DNA from: Flavobacterium soyae | GTDB taxonomy: Bacteria; Bacteroidota; Bacteroidia; Flavobacteriales; Flavobacteriaceae | Assembly (NCBI RefSeq): GCF_021245985.1 | Contig: NZ_JAJQXA010000013.1 | Location: 62,001-126,000 of the forward strand | Direction: 5' to 3' | Length of the DNA: 64,000 bases | Shown: positions 17,027-26,700 of the stretch, piece after piece | How positions within the stretch are numbered: position 1 is the first letter of the stretch | Layout of the letters: every line of letters starts with the position of its first letter | Position numbers and translations under genes: made by a program | Notes under the pieces: generated by a model | Seen by the model: the letters and a program-made list of their open reading frames with translations, nothing else | The model's database searches: none | What the model was told of the DNA's origin: nothing

Positions 17027-18049
17027 TTAAAATTGAATTCGTGCTTTAGAAACCACCGCAGAAGTTTCAAAGCGACTTGATAAATATTTTTGATAGCCTA
17101 CAATTCCAATCATTGCCGCATTATCTGTAGTATATTCGAATTTCGGAATAAAAGTTTTCCAGCCATATTTGGCTTCGCTTTCCTTTAATGTAGTTCTGAT
17201 TCCTGAATTTGCCGAAACTCCTCCGCCAATGGCAATTTGTTTAATTCCGGTTTCTTTGACAGCAAGTTTTAGTTTGTCCATCAAAATTTCGATAATCGTA
17301 TGCTGAATAGAAGCACAAATATCATTTAGGTTTTCATCAACAAAATTTGGGTTCTCCAGTTTATTTTTCTGGATAAAATACAAAATAGCTGTTTTTAATC
17401 CCGAAAAACTAAAATCTAATCCCGGAACTTTTGGTTTTGTAAAAGTAAAGGCTTTCGGATTTCCTTCTTTCGCATATTTATCAATCAAAGGTCCGCCTGG
17501 ATAGGGAAGCCCTAATATTTTTGCACTCTTATCAAAAGCTTCTCCAACAGCATCATCGGTTGTTTCGCCAATAATTTCCATATCAAAAAAGCTGTTTACT
17601 TTTACAATCTGAGTATGTCCTCCGCTGATGGTTAGAGCTAAAAAAGGAAACTCAGGTTTATCGTAGCCTTCTTCATCAATAAAATGGGCTAAAATATGGG
17701 CATGCATATGGTTTACAGCAATTAACGGAATATTTAATGCTAATGCTAATGATTTACTGAAAGAACTTCCTACTAACAATGACCCCATTAAGCCGGGACC
17801 TTGCGTAAAGGCAATGGCAGTTAGCTGTTCTTTTTGTACATTTGCTTTACGAAGTGCTGCGTCGATTACAGGAACTATATTTTGCTGATGGGCTCTTGAA
17901 GCTAGCTCAGGAACTACACCGCCATATTGATTGTGAATTAATTGATTGGCCACAACATTTGAGAGAACTTTATCGTTATGTAAAACTGCGGCGGCAGTAT
18001 CATCGCATGAACTTTCGATGGCAAGAATAAAAACCTCTGAATTTTGCAT
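17027..18049 (-). CDS. tsaD: tRNA N6-adenosine threonylcarbamoyltransferase TsaD
   Basis: TsaD transfers the threonylcarbamoyl group to A37 of ANN-reading tRNAs with TsaB and TsaE. Family motifs are AIESSCDDTAAAVL at the start, the metal-binding HMHAH near 120 and SGGHTQIV near 145, followed by GGPLIDKYA and GGVSANSG. The frame runs to an ATG at 18082, but MQNSEVFILAIESS (18049) gives the normal N-terminus and 340 residues. It is followed directly by rsmE and is divergent to tamB, with about 150 bases between. Confidence 0.95.
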   Translation of the reverse strand: MQNSEVFILAIESSCDDTAAAVLHNDKVLSNVVANQLIHNQYGGVVPELASRAHQQNIVPVIDAALRKANVQKEQLTAIAFTQGPGLMGSLLVGSSFSKSLALALNIPLIAVNHMHAHILAHFIDEEGYDKPEFPFLALTISGGHTQIVKVNSFFDMEIIGETTDDAVGEAFDKSAKILGLPYPGGPLIDKYAKEGNPKAFTFTKPKVPGLDFSFSGLKTAILYFIQKNKLENPNFVDENLNDICASIQHTIIEILMDKLKLAVKETGIKQIAIGGGVSANSGIRTTLKESEAKYGWKTFIPKFEYTTDNAAMIGIVGYQKYLSSRFETSAVVSKARIQF

Positions 18050-18199
18050 ATAAAGGCACGAATTTTGAATTATATTTGACAAATCAAATTTTGAATTGCT
18101 TTGATTTGAAGCAGAGCCCCAAAATTAAAGAATTTTTATCAAAACAGCCGACCTTTGTCTGTTCAAATTAAATTAAAACAAAATCTATAATAATACCAG

Positions 18200-21100
18200 A
18201 TTATCAAAAGAGTTAAGAAAATAGTATCCAGAACCCTGATTGGCTTAATTTTACTTTTGCTGGTACTTGCTATCACTCTTTCTCTGCCTGTCGTGCAGAC
18301 AAAAATTGCAAAATATCTTACCGAAACTTTAAATACTGATTTTAAAACCAACATTAGTGTTGATAAAGTTGCTATTAATATTTTTGGCGGCGTAAAGCTT
18401 AAAAAAGCCCTGGTTTTAGATCATCACAAAAAAACGATGATTTACTCTGATATTATTACGACTGATATTTTAAGCATAAAAAGACTTATTGACGGCGATT
18501 TACTTTTTGGAGACCTTCGTTTAACAGGTATGATTTTTAATCTAAAAACCTATAAAAACGAAGACGAAAACAATATTAATAAGTTTATTAAATTGTTTGA
18601 AACCAAAGAAGAAAAGAAAAAGACTACCAAACATTTTCTTTTTACTGCCAAAAATGCCTATATCACAAATGGAAATTTTTCGGTTGTGGATGAAAATAAA
18701 AGAAACCCGGAATTTTTAGATTTTAAGAAACTGAACGCTTATATCAGCGATTTTAAATTGTATGGGCCTGATGTAAATACTACAATTCACAGGTTTTCAT
18801 TTTTAGATCACCGTGGTTTGTATGTTACTAATTTTGCTGGGAAATTCAGCTATACTAAAAAGCAGATTAAAGTCGAAAATTTAGCAATTAAAACCAAAAG
18901 ATCGTGGATTTACGGAAAAGCGATTTTGAATTATAAAATCAAAGATTTTCTTGATTTTACTGATAAAGTGCAGTTTAATGTTGCATTAGATTCTTCTTCG
19001 ATTGCTTCAAACGATATTCGTTATTTTTATGACGGCTTAGGAAAAAACCAGCATTTTAAAGTTAGGACCAAAATAAAAGGAACTTTAAACAACCTGAATC
19101 TAAACCGTCTTAGACTTACCGATGCAAACGGTTCGAAAATTTTTGGAACAATCAATTTTAGAAACCTTTTGGGATCAAAAGAACAAAAGTTTTTTATGGA
19201 CGGAAAGTTCGATAAATTGATTTCAAGTTATGATAATCTTGTCGTTTTACTGCCGGGTGTTTTGGGTAAAAAACTTCCGAAAGAATTGAAAAGAATTGGG
19301 AAATTTAATATTGTGGGGAGAGCTAAAGTCTCGACAACAGCTTTGGAAACCGATTTTAAAATGGCAACTGATTTAGGAAACGGTAAAGTCGATCTTCATA
19401 TGAATAATATGGATTTCATTGACAAGGCTTCTTATTCCGGAAATATCGTTCTGGATAATTTTAATATTGGAGCCTTACTAAACCGAAAAGATATTGGTAA
19501 AACAACTTTAAATGTTGATGTTGACGGTGTTGGTTTTTCCGAAAAATATTTGAACACTATTATAAAAGGAGATATTGCCAAGTTAGATTACAATAAATAT
19601 ACCTATAGTAATATTGTTGTAAATGGTAATTTCAAGCTTCCTTATTATAAAGGGCAGATCTCTGTAAATGACCCAAATTTGAGCATGATATTTGACGGTT
19701 TGGTTGATTTAAGCAAAAGAGAAAGCCGTTATGATTTTCATATCAATGTCGAAAACTCTGATTTGAGAAAACTGAAATTCATAAGCGATTCTATTTCGCA
19801 TTTTAAAGGTGATGCCGTTGTTCAGCTGACAGGAAATTCGATCGAAAACCTTCAGGGTGATATTTTAATTAAAGATGCAGAATATCAAAATCCAAAATCA
19901 ACTTATGTTTTTGATGAAGTAAAAGTTAGTTCAAATTTTGATGCTGACAGACTTCGTACCATAACTGTTAATTCATCAGATATTGTTGAAGGAAAAATTG
20001 TGGGGAAATTTCAGTTTGCGCAATTGGATAAATTGGTCATGAATTCTGTTGGAAGTCTCTATACCAATTATAAGCCTTTTAAAGTTAAAAAAGGACAGTT
20101 CCTGCGTTTTAATTTTCATGTATATAATAAGGTAGTCGAAATGCTGTATCCTGAAATGAAAATCGATTCGAGTACAGTAGTTCGCGGAAAAATAGATTCG
20201 GACTTGCAGGAATTTAAATTCGGATTCAGGTCAAAACAAATCAGCGCGGCCAAAAATACTTTTGATAACATCAGAATCAGCATTGACAATAAAAATCCGC
20301 TTTATAATGCTTTTATTGAGTTAGACAGTATAAAAACGCCGTATTATAAAATACGGGATTTTAATTTAATCAATGTAACATCAAAAGATACTTTGTTTGT
20401 ACGTTCTGAGTTTAAAGGCGGTGACCAAGGACAGGATTATTTCAATCTCGATTTGTTTCATACTATTGATAAAAACAAAAATAATATAGTTGGGATCAAG
20501 AAATCTGAAATGAAGTTTAAAGACTATTTATGGTATTTAAACGAAGATGCGAAGAAAGATAATCAGATTGTTTTTGATCAGTATTTTAAAAACTTCACAA
20601 TAAATAATATTGTATTGTCGCACGAAAATCAGAAAATTGATTTAAACGGTGTCATCAAAGGAAAAGACTATAAAGATGTCGTCCTCAATTTTGAAGATGT
20701 AGATATCAATAAGATAACACCTTTTAATTCGAAATTTGTTTTCAACGGAAACTTAAACGGAAACATAAATTATAAGCAGAATAAAGATGTTTTTCAGCCC
20801 ACGGCAAGTATTGTAGTAGATCATCTTAATTTAAATAAAGTTGATTTAGGAACTTTAAATTTTGATATTTCGGGAGATCAGAGTTTTAAAAAGTTTACCA
20901 TAAACTCTTCGATTGTAAATGGCTTTGCAGAGTCGTTTAAGGCAGACGGTACTTTTACTGTCGAAAATAAAGAGACATTCCTGGATTTAAACTTAAAGCT
21001 AGAAGGATTTAATCTGGCAACTTTAGGAACTGTCGGCGGTGATGTTTTGTCAAATGTAAGGGGGTCTATTTCTGGAAATGCAGCAGTTGTAGGGAATTTG

Positions 21101-22747
21101 AAGAAACCGGAAATCAACGGACGTTTATATGCTGAAAAAGCCGGAATGACAATTCCGTACCTCAATACAGATTATGTGTTAAGCGACAGAACGGTTATTG
21201 ACTTAACCGATGAAAAATTCCTGTTTAGAAATAATCAGTTAACCGATACAAAATTTGGAACAAAAGGATTGTTGAACGGAACTATTGAACATCATAATTT
21301 TGGAGACTGGAAATTAGATTTAACCATAACTTCAAAACGATTATTGGCACTTGATACTAAAGACAGCGAAGATGCTGCCTATTTTGGAACGGCATTTATA
21401 AACGGAACGGCAAGCATAAAAGGTCCAACAGAAAGTTTATTTATTAAGGTTGATGCAAAATCTGAAAAGGGAACCGAAGTTAAAATTCCTATCAGCAACG
21501 TACAAAATTCAAGTGAAAGTAACTGGATTCATTTTGTGACGCCAAAAGAGAAATATAATTTATCTAAAGGGATTGTAGAAAAAACAAGAAATTATAACGG
21601 ACTTGAATTAGAGTTTGATTTTGATATTACGCCAGATGCCGAGGTTGAAGTAATTCTGGATCGAAATTCCGGTCACGGTATGAAAGGAAAAGGATACGGA
21701 TCGTTGTTGTTTAAAATCAATACGCTGGGTAAATTTAATATGTGGGGAGATTTCCAGGCATACGAAGGAACGTATAATTTTAAATATGGAGGTTTAATCG
21801 ATAAAAAGTTTGCAGTTAAAAAAGGAGGTTCGATTATTTGGGAAGGAAACCCAATGAAAGCACAGCTGAATTTAGAGGCAGTTTACAAAACTTCAGCAAA
21901 TCCTGCGGTATTATTAGACAATTCATCTTTCAATAAAAAAGTTCCAGTAGAAGTAGTAATTGGATTAAGAGGAGATTTAACAAGCCCGGACCCTAATTTT
22001 GATATTCAGTTTCCATCGGTAAGTAATGTTTTAAAATCTGAGATACAATATAAGTTAGACGATAAAGATGTTCGCCAGACACAAGCCTTGTATTTATTAT
22101 CGACCGGTTCATTTATGAGTCAGGACGGATTTAATCAAAGCGATTTATCAGGAACATTTGCAGAAACGGCCGCAAGTTTATTGGGAGGGATTATAAAATC
22201 TGATAATGACCTTATTAATATAGATTTGAATTTTATATCGGCAGACAGAAGAATAGGGCAGGAAGCCGACGGGCAGTTTGTAGCCAATATTTCATCACAG
22301 ATTAATGAACGAATTTCTATTAATGGTAAAGTAGGTGTTCCTGTTGGAGGGGTAAATGAATCTGCTATTGTTGGAGATATTGAAATTTTATACAGGGTAA
22401 ATGAAGACGGATCTATGAACCTTCGTTTATTTAATAAAGAAAATGATATTAATTATATAGGACAAGGAATTGGTTATACGCAGGGAGTTGGTATTTCTTA
22501 TGAAGTCGATTTTGATACTTTCAGCGAGCTGGTCAATAAACTATTTAAAAGCCATAAACTCGAAAGAGCTATAAAAAGCTCAGATGATTTTCAGGATTCT
22601 AATTTAAATCCAGATTTTATTAACTTCAATAACAATAAAAAAGAAGCTGAAAAAAATAAAAAGAAAGCTGAAAAAGAAAAAGAAGAGGAGAATAAGCCAA
22701 AGCCTCAAAGTAATAATGAAGGTTTAATTCCTGACAACGATTTCTAA
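18200..22747 (+). CDS. tamB: TamB-like translocation/assembly module protein (DUF490)
   Basis: A very large envelope protein that bridges the inner and outer membranes and assists outer-membrane assembly or lipid transfer. The N-terminus has one transmembrane anchor (TLIGLILLLLVLAITLSLPVV), then over a thousand residues of repeating beta strands (AsmA/TamB type), and the C-terminal DUF490 region (KGYGSLLFKINTLGKFNMWGDF and later) that contacts the outer-membrane partner. A lysine/glutamate-rich tail ends it. There is no ATG upstream of the anchor: the frame opens at 18194 and the best start is ATT at 18200 (I/M-IKRVKKIVSRTL), giving 1515 residues; the TTG at 18257 would cut the anchor. Single gene with a strong terminator. 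Confidence 0.87.
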   Translation: MIKRVKKIVSRTLIGLILLLLVLAITLSLPVVQTKIAKYLTETLNTDFKTNISVDKVAINIFGGVKLKKALVLDHHKKTMIYSDIITTDILSIKRLIDGDLLFGDLRLTGMIFNLKTYKNEDENNINKFIKLFETKEEKKKTTKHFLFTAKNAYITNGNFSVVDENKRNPEFLDFKKLNAYISDFKLYGPDVNTTIHRFSFLDHRGLYVTNFAGKFSYTKKQIKVENLAIKTKRSWIYGKAILNYKIKDFLDFTDKVQFNVALDSSSIASNDIRYFYDGLGKNQHFKVRTKIKGTLNNLNLNRLRLTDANGSKIFGTINFRNLLGSKEQKFFMDGKFDKLISSYDNLVVLLPGVLGKKLPKELKRIGKFNIVGRAKVSTTALETDFKMATDLGNGKVDLHMNNMDFIDKASYSGNIVLDNFNIGALLNRKDIGKTTLNVDVDGVGFSEKYLNTIIKGDIAKLDYNKYTYSNIVVNGNFKLPYYKGQISVNDPNLSMIFDGLVDLSKRESRYDFHINVENSDLRKLKFISDSISHFKGDAVVQLTGNSIENLQGDILIKDAEYQNPKSTYVFDEVKVSSNFDADRLRTITVNSSDIVEGKIVGKFQFAQLDKLVMNSVGSLYTNYKPFKVKKGQFLRFNFHVYNKVVEMLYPEMKIDSSTVVRGKIDSDLQEFKFGFRSKQISAAKNTFDNIRISIDNKNPLYNAFIELDSIKTPYYKIRDFNLINVTSKDTLFVRSEFKGGDQGQDYFNLDLFHTIDKNKNNIVGIKKSEMKFKDYLWYLNEDAKKDNQIVFDQYFKNFTINNIVLSHENQKIDLNGVIKGKDYKDVVLNFEDVDINKITPFNSKFVFNGNLNGNINYKQNKDVFQPTASIVVDHLNLNKVDLGTLNFDISGDQSFKKFTINSSIVNGFAESFKADGTFTVENKETFLDLNLKLEGFNLATLGTVGGDVLSNVRGSISGNAAVVGNLKKPEINGRLYAEKAGMTIPYLNTDYVLSDRTVIDLTDEKFLFRNNQLTDTKFGTKGLLNGTIEHHNFGDWKLDLTITSKRLLALDTKDSEDAAYFGTAFINGTASIKGPTESLFIKVDAKSEKGTEVKIPISNVQNSSESNWIHFVTPKEKYNLSKGIVEKTRNYNGLELEFDFDITPDAEVEVILDRNSGHGMKGKGYGSLLFKINTLGKFNMWGDFQAYEGTYNFKYGGLIDKKFAVKKGGSIIWEGNPMKAQLNLEAVYKTSANPAVLLDNSSFNKKVPVEVVIGLRGDLTSPDPNFDIQFPSVSNVLKSEIQYKLDDKDVRQTQALYLLSTGSFMSQDGFNQSDLSGTFAETAASLLGGIIKSDNDLINIDLNFISADRRIGQEADGQFVANISSQINERISINGKVGVPVGGVNESAIVGDIEILYRVNEDGSMNLRLFNKENDINYIGQGIGYTQGVGISYEVDFDTFSELVNKLFKSHKLERAIKSSDDFQDSNLNPDFINFNNNKKEAEKNKKKAEKEKEEENKPKPQSNNEGLIPDNDF

Positions 22748-22770
22748 CACATTGTTAAAAAAGAATATAA

Positions 22771-22802
22771 AAAAACCATTCGCAGCAACGAATGGTTTTT
22801 TT
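22771..22802 (+). terminator. Rho-independent terminator after tamB
   Basis: Twelve-base stem AAAAACCATTCG (22771-22782) / CGAATGGTTTTT (22789-22800) with a six-base loop and T tail. Confidence 0.88.
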
Positions 22803-22959
22803 ATGCCTAACTTTAAGGCCTTTGTTATTTTTTGCTAAAGTATTGTTCTTAATATTTTTATAACACTTCATTCAGGTATTGTTATTTTTAAAGAATTAAT
22901 TAAAAAATGGGGTATTTATTATTTTAAATGAAATTTTTGGTATCAAAAAACTTATTAAC

Positions 22960-22971
22960 GAAAACGTTTGA
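22960..22971. promoter_or_regulatory. AAAACGTTT element upstream of pfkA
   Basis: The sequence GAAAACGTTTGA contains the eight-base palindrome AAACGTTT (22962-22969), about 90 bases before pfkA. It shares ten bases (GAAAACGTTT) with the longer palindrome ahead of susC at 57323-57334. CG-centred AT-flanked palindromes are typical LacI/GalR-family operators, but no such regulator is encoded in the window, so this is a weak call. Confidence 0.3.
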
Positions 22972-23056
22972 ATTTAACATATTTTACTAATTTATTATAA
23001 ACATAACCTGAAAAGTGCTGAATGTTTGCTAAATTTACAACTTTAATACTTAAATA

Positions 23057-24043
23057 ATGTCAAAAACAATAAAAAAAGTAGGTGTTCTTACCTCAGGAGG
23101 AGACTCACCAGGAATGAATGCCGCAATACGATCAGTTGTTCGAACATGTGCTTATCATAATATAGAATGCATAGGAATTTATAGAGGGTATCAAGGAATG
23201 ATAGAAGGCGATTTTAAAGAAATGGGCCCTCGAAGCGTTAACAATATTGTAAATAAAGGAGGAACGATCTTAAAATCGGCTCGTTCTGTTGATTTTAGAA
23301 CACCAGAAGGTAGAAAAAAAGCCCACGAAAACCTTTTAAAAGCCGGAATTGATGCTTTGGTAGTTATTGGCGGCGACGGAAGTTTTACCGGAGGATTGAT
23401 TTTTAACTCAGAATATAATTTCCCTGTTATGGGAATTCCAGGTACAATTGATAATGATATTTATGGTACAAGTTTCACATTAGGTTATGACACTGCTTTA
23501 AATACTGTTGTTGACTGTATTGATAAAATTAGAGATACTGCAAGTTCACATAACCGTTTATTCTTTGTAGAGGTTATGGGTAGAGATGCAGGTCACATTG
23601 CACTTAACGCCGGAATTGGTGCAGGTGCAGAAGAAATTCTTATTCCTGAAGAAGATTTAGGTCTTGACAGACTGCTGGACTCTCTTCAGAAAAGTAAAGC
23701 TTCAGGAAAATCATCAAGTATAGTTGTTATCGCCGAAGGAGATAAAATTGGTAAAAACGTATTCGAATTAAAAGATTACGTTGAAGCTAATTTACCTGAA
23801 TACGATGTAAGAGTATCTGTTTTAGGACACATGCAGCGTGGTGGTTCACCATCTTGTTTTGATCGTGTTTTAGCAAGTCGTCTTGGTGTAAAAGCAGTAG
23901 AATCTTTGATTGAAGGAAAATCTAACTATATGGTTGGACTTAAGGAAGATAAAGTTATTTTAACTCCGCTTGAGCAGGCAATTAAAGGTAAATCTGAAAT
24001 TGATAGAGAATTATTGAGAGTGTCAGACATCATGTCGACATAA
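23057..24043 (+). CDS. pfkA: ATP-dependent 6-phosphofructokinase
   Basis: PfkA phosphorylates fructose 6-phosphate in the committed step of glycolysis. The 328-residue protein shows GGDSPGMNAAIRSVV at 14-28, the nucleotide loop GGDGS at 105-109 with Gly after the Asp (the ATP-using rather than pyrophosphate-using form), catalytic GTIDND at 129-134 (Asp132), and MGRDAGHIAL. This is the bacterial group A type. It is followed by gapA with about 95 bases between, so the two probably share control. A palindromic element lies upstream. Confidence 0.96.
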   Translation: MSKTIKKVGVLTSGGDSPGMNAAIRSVVRTCAYHNIECIGIYRGYQGMIEGDFKEMGPRSVNNIVNKGGTILKSARSVDFRTPEGRKKAHENLLKAGIDALVVIGGDGSFTGGLIFNSEYNFPVMGIPGTIDNDIYGTSFTLGYDTALNTVVDCIDKIRDTASSHNRLFFVEVMGRDAGHIALNAGIGAGAEEILIPEEDLGLDRLLDSLQKSKASGKSSSIVVIAEGDKIGKNVFELKDYVEANLPEYDVRVSVLGHMQRGGSPSCFDRVLASRLGVKAVESLIEGKSNYMVGLKEDKVILTPLEQAIKGKSEIDRELLRVSDIMST

Positions 24044-24138
24044 TTATATAAGATAAAAGTTTAAAAGAGAAGAAGTTTATTGTGAGGAAATTAGACTTTG
24101 AATTAGTATAATAAAAACAAAAGCAAAAATTTAGTAAA

Positions 24139-25143
24139 ATGTCAAAAGTAAAATTAGGAATAAACGGATTTGGACGTATTGGAAGAATCGTTTTTAGAGA
24201 GTCTTTCAATAGAGATAATGTAGAAGTTGTAGCAATCAACGATTTATTAGACGTAGATCACTTAGCTTACTTATTAAAATATGATTCAGTTCACGGTCGT
24301 TTCAACGGAACTGTAGAAGTAAAAGAAGGAAAACTTTATGTAAACGGAAGAAATATCCGTATCACTGCAGAAAGAAACCCTGCTGACTTAAAATGGAATG
24401 AAGTTGATGTTGATGTAGTAGCAGAATGTACTGGTATCTTCACAACTATCGAAACTGCAAGCGAGCACTTAAAAGGAGGAGCTAAAAAAGTTATTATTTC
24501 TGCTCCATCTGCAGATGCTCCAATGTTTGTAATGGGAGTTAACCACGAAACTGCAAAAGCTTCTGATTTAGTAGTTTCTAACGCTTCTTGTACTACAAAC
24601 TGTTTAGCTCCATTAGCTAAAGTTATCCACGATAATTTTGAAATCGTTGAAGGTTTAATGACAACTGTTCACGCAACTACTTCAACTCAAATGACTGCTG
24701 ACGGACCTTCTAGAAAAGACTGGAGAGGTGGACGTGCAGCTGCAATTAACATCATTCCTTCTTCAACAGGTGCTGCAAAAGCAGTTGGAAAAGTTATCCC
24801 TTCTTTGAATGGAAAATTAACTGGAATGTCTTTCCGTGTTCCTACTGCTGACGTTTCTGTAGTAGATTTAACTGTAAAAGTTGCTAAAGAAACTACTTAC
24901 GAAGAAATTCTGGCGGTATTGAAAAAAGCTTCAGAAAACGAATTAAAAGGTATCTTAGGATATACTGAAGATGCTGTTGTTTCTCAGGACTTTATTTCTG
25001 ATAAAAGAACTTCAATCGTTGATGCTACCGCAGGAATTGGTTTAAATTCAACTTTCTTCAAATTAGTATCTTGGTATGATAACGAGTATGGATACTCAAG
25101 CAAATTGATCGATTTATCTGTGCATATTGCAGGTTTAAAATAA
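24139..25143 (+). CDS. gapA: Glyceraldehyde-3-phosphate dehydrogenase, type I
   Basis: GapA oxidises glyceraldehyde 3-phosphate with NAD. The 334-residue protein has the Rossmann start LGINGFGRIGR, the active-site segment SNASCTTNCLAPL with Cys151, and His178 in TTVHATTS. Residues NDLLD at 34-38 favour NAD over NADP. Codons are more biased toward a few preferred triplets than in the neighbours, as expected for a highly expressed gene. A strong terminator follows. Confidence 0.97.
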   Translation: MSKVKLGINGFGRIGRIVFRESFNRDNVEVVAINDLLDVDHLAYLLKYDSVHGRFNGTVEVKEGKLYVNGRNIRITAERNPADLKWNEVDVDVVAECTGIFTTIETASEHLKGGAKKVIISAPSADAPMFVMGVNHETAKASDLVVSNASCTTNCLAPLAKVIHDNFEIVEGLMTTVHATTSTQMTADGPSRKDWRGGRAAAINIIPSSTGAAKAVGKVIPSLNGKLTGMSFRVPTADVSVVDLTVKVAKETTYEEILAVLKKASENELKGILGYTEDAVVSQDFISDKRTSIVDATAGIGLNSTFFKLVSWYDNEYGYSSKLIDLSVHIAGLK

Positions 25144-25159
25144 TATTCTATATTTTTAC

Positions 25160-25195
25160 AAAATCCCGTTATCACCAAGTAACGGGATTTTCTTA
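25160..25195 (+). terminator. Rho-independent terminator after gapA
   Basis: Twelve-base stem AAAATCCCGTTA (25160-25171) / TAACGGGATTTT (25180-25191), followed by T-rich sequence. Confidence 0.88.
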
Positions 25196-25265
25196 TTTTG
25201 TTACGTCTTTAATTAATGTGAAAAATACACTTATTGAGGAAAAACTAATCCAAAAAACAAAAAAA

Positions 25266-26117
25266 ATGAAATTAATAGTTGATAGTGGATCTACTAAAGC
25301 CGATTGGATTGCAATTGATGATAATGGAAAAGTATTATTCACCACACAAACATTAGGATTAAATCCTGAAATTCTTGACGGACCGGAAATTATCGCAAGA
25401 TTAAATGATCGTTTTGATATTTTACAAAATAAAAAAAATGCAACACATTTGTTCTTTTACGGGGCAGGTTGTGGAACAGACAGAATGAAAAAGGCTTTAA
25501 AGCAAATCTTTCAGGAGTATTTTACTAACGCTATTGTTGATGTTCAGGAAGATACTTATGCAGCTGTTTATGCTACAACTCCAAAAGGAGAAGAAGCAAT
25601 CGTATCTATCTTAGGAACTGGCTCAAACTGCAGTTATTTTGATGGAAAAGTATTGCACCAAAAAGTTCAGTCATTAGGATATATCGTAATGGATGACTGC
25701 AGCGGAAACGTTTTTGGAAAAGAATTAATCAGAAAATACTATTTTAATAAAATGCCAAAGGAATTAGCGGTAGAGCTTGAAAAAGAATACGACGTTGACC
25801 CTGACTTTATTAAAAACAAATTATATAAAGAACCAAACCCAAATGCTTATTTAGCAACTTTTGCTAAGTTTTTAATTAAACATAAAGACACAGAATTCTG
25901 CAGAAAAATTATTTTCAAAGGAATGAAATCTTTCGTTAAAAACTATATCAAACAGTTTGATAACTGTAAAGAAGTTCCCGTGCATTTTGTTGGTTCTATA
26001 GCATTTTATCTTAAAGATGAATTACAGGAAACTTTTGATAAATACGAGCTTAAATTAGGAAATGTGTTAAGAAGACCAATCGATGGTTTAATTGCTTACC
26101 ATGTCGCTAATCAATAA
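25266..26117 (+). CDS. BadF/BadG/BcrA-type ATPase, N-acetylglucosamine kinase-like
   Basis: A cytoplasmic ASKHA-fold sugar kinase of 283 residues. The phosphate-1 loop is DSGSTKADW near residue 6, with FFYGAGCGTDRM near 65, SILGTGSNCSYFDG near 113 and VMDDCSGNVFG near 140, the pattern of N-acetylglucosamine kinases of the BadF group. The frame extends to a GTG at 25218, but ATG at 25266 starts right at the first strand. mgsA begins 8 bases later, so they are co-transcribed. Given the amino-sugar locus at the right end of the window it may phosphorylate GlcNAc or glucosamine; the substrate is not proven. Confidence 0.82.
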   Translation: MKLIVDSGSTKADWIAIDDNGKVLFTTQTLGLNPEILDGPEIIARLNDRFDILQNKKNATHLFFYGAGCGTDRMKKALKQIFQEYFTNAIVDVQEDTYAAVYATTPKGEEAIVSILGTGSNCSYFDGKVLHQKVQSLGYIVMDDCSGNVFGKELIRKYYFNKMPKELAVELEKEYDVDPDFIKNKLYKEPNPNAYLATFAKFLIKHKDTEFCRKIIFKGMKSFVKNYIKQFDNCKEVPVHFVGSIAFYLKDELQETFDKYELKLGNVLRRPIDGLIAYHVANQ

Positions 26118-26125
26118 TTAAATTT

Positions 26126-26500
26126 ATGGAAATAGCTATAATAGCACACGATGGAAAGAAGGCAGATATGGTCCAGTTTTTAAATAAAAACAAAACACTT
26201 CTTCTTCAGGAAAATATTAAACTTATCGCAACAGGAACTACCGGAAGTAAAGCTGTAAATGCTGGTTTTAAAGTACGAAGAATGCTTTCCGGGCCTATGG
26301 GGGGTGATGCACAAATTGCTGCAAGGGTAGCCGAAGGGAAAACTCAAATGGTTTTCTTTTTTAAAGATCCGCTGGCGAGCCATGCCCATGAAGTCGATAT
26401 TAATATGTTAATTCGTGTTTGTGATGTACATAATGTGCCTTTAGCAACAAATGAAGCTTCTGCACAATTATTGTTAAATGCAGTTGCATTGCAATTATAG
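26126..26500 (+). CDS. mgsA: Methylglyoxal synthase
   Basis: MgsA converts dihydroxyacetone phosphate to methylglyoxal and phosphate, a bypass that relieves sugar-phosphate stress. The 124-residue protein has the complete active site: His8 and Lys12 (IAHDGKK), the phosphate loop TGTTG at 36-40, SGPMGGD at 55-61 with catalytic Asp61, Asp81 in FFKDP, His88 and Asp91 in HAHEVD. It is slightly shorter than the E. coli enzyme. It sits 8 bases after the kinase gene, downstream of pfkA-gapA, and is ended by a terminator before a second, divergent copy. Confidence 0.94.
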   Translation: MEIAIIAHDGKKADMVQFLNKNKTLLLQENIKLIATGTTGSKAVNAGFKVRRMLSGPMGGDAQIAARVAEGKTQMVFFFKDPLASHAHEVDINMLIRVCDVHNVPLATNEASAQLLLNAVALQL

Positions 26501-26529
26501 AAAATCCTTTTTTTAATATAATGTATAAG

Positions 26530-26558
26530 ACCGCTGCGTAATGTGCTGCGGTTTTTTT
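26530..26558 (+). terminator. Rho-independent terminator between the two mgsA genes
   Basis: ACCGC (26530-26534) pairs with GCGGT (26548-26552), and the stem continues inward after one mismatch; a run of seven T follows. Confidence 0.75.
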
Positions 26559-26670
26559 ATTTTTTATATAGTGTATTTAAATTTAAAGCAAGAAAGTTGG
26601 TCTTTTTTGAATTTTTGTTTCTAAGTAGTTGGTTTACATTGTTTTAATGTGAGAATAATCTTTTTTTATG

Positions 26671-26678
26671 TAAATTTG
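26671..26678 (+). promoter_or_regulatory. Candidate -7 box for the second mgsA
   Basis: TAAATTTG matches the Bacteroidetes -7 consensus TAnnTTTG and lies 22 bases before the ATG at 26701. No TTG is seen 17-23 bases upstream, so the -33 part is weak. Confidence 0.4.
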
Positions 26679-26700
26679 GTAATAATTTTATTATAAATTC

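Noticed and set aside
18163..18354. Minus-strand frame across the tamB start
   Set aside because: Antisense to the tamB anchor region; the plus-strand reading gives a typical TamB N-terminus.
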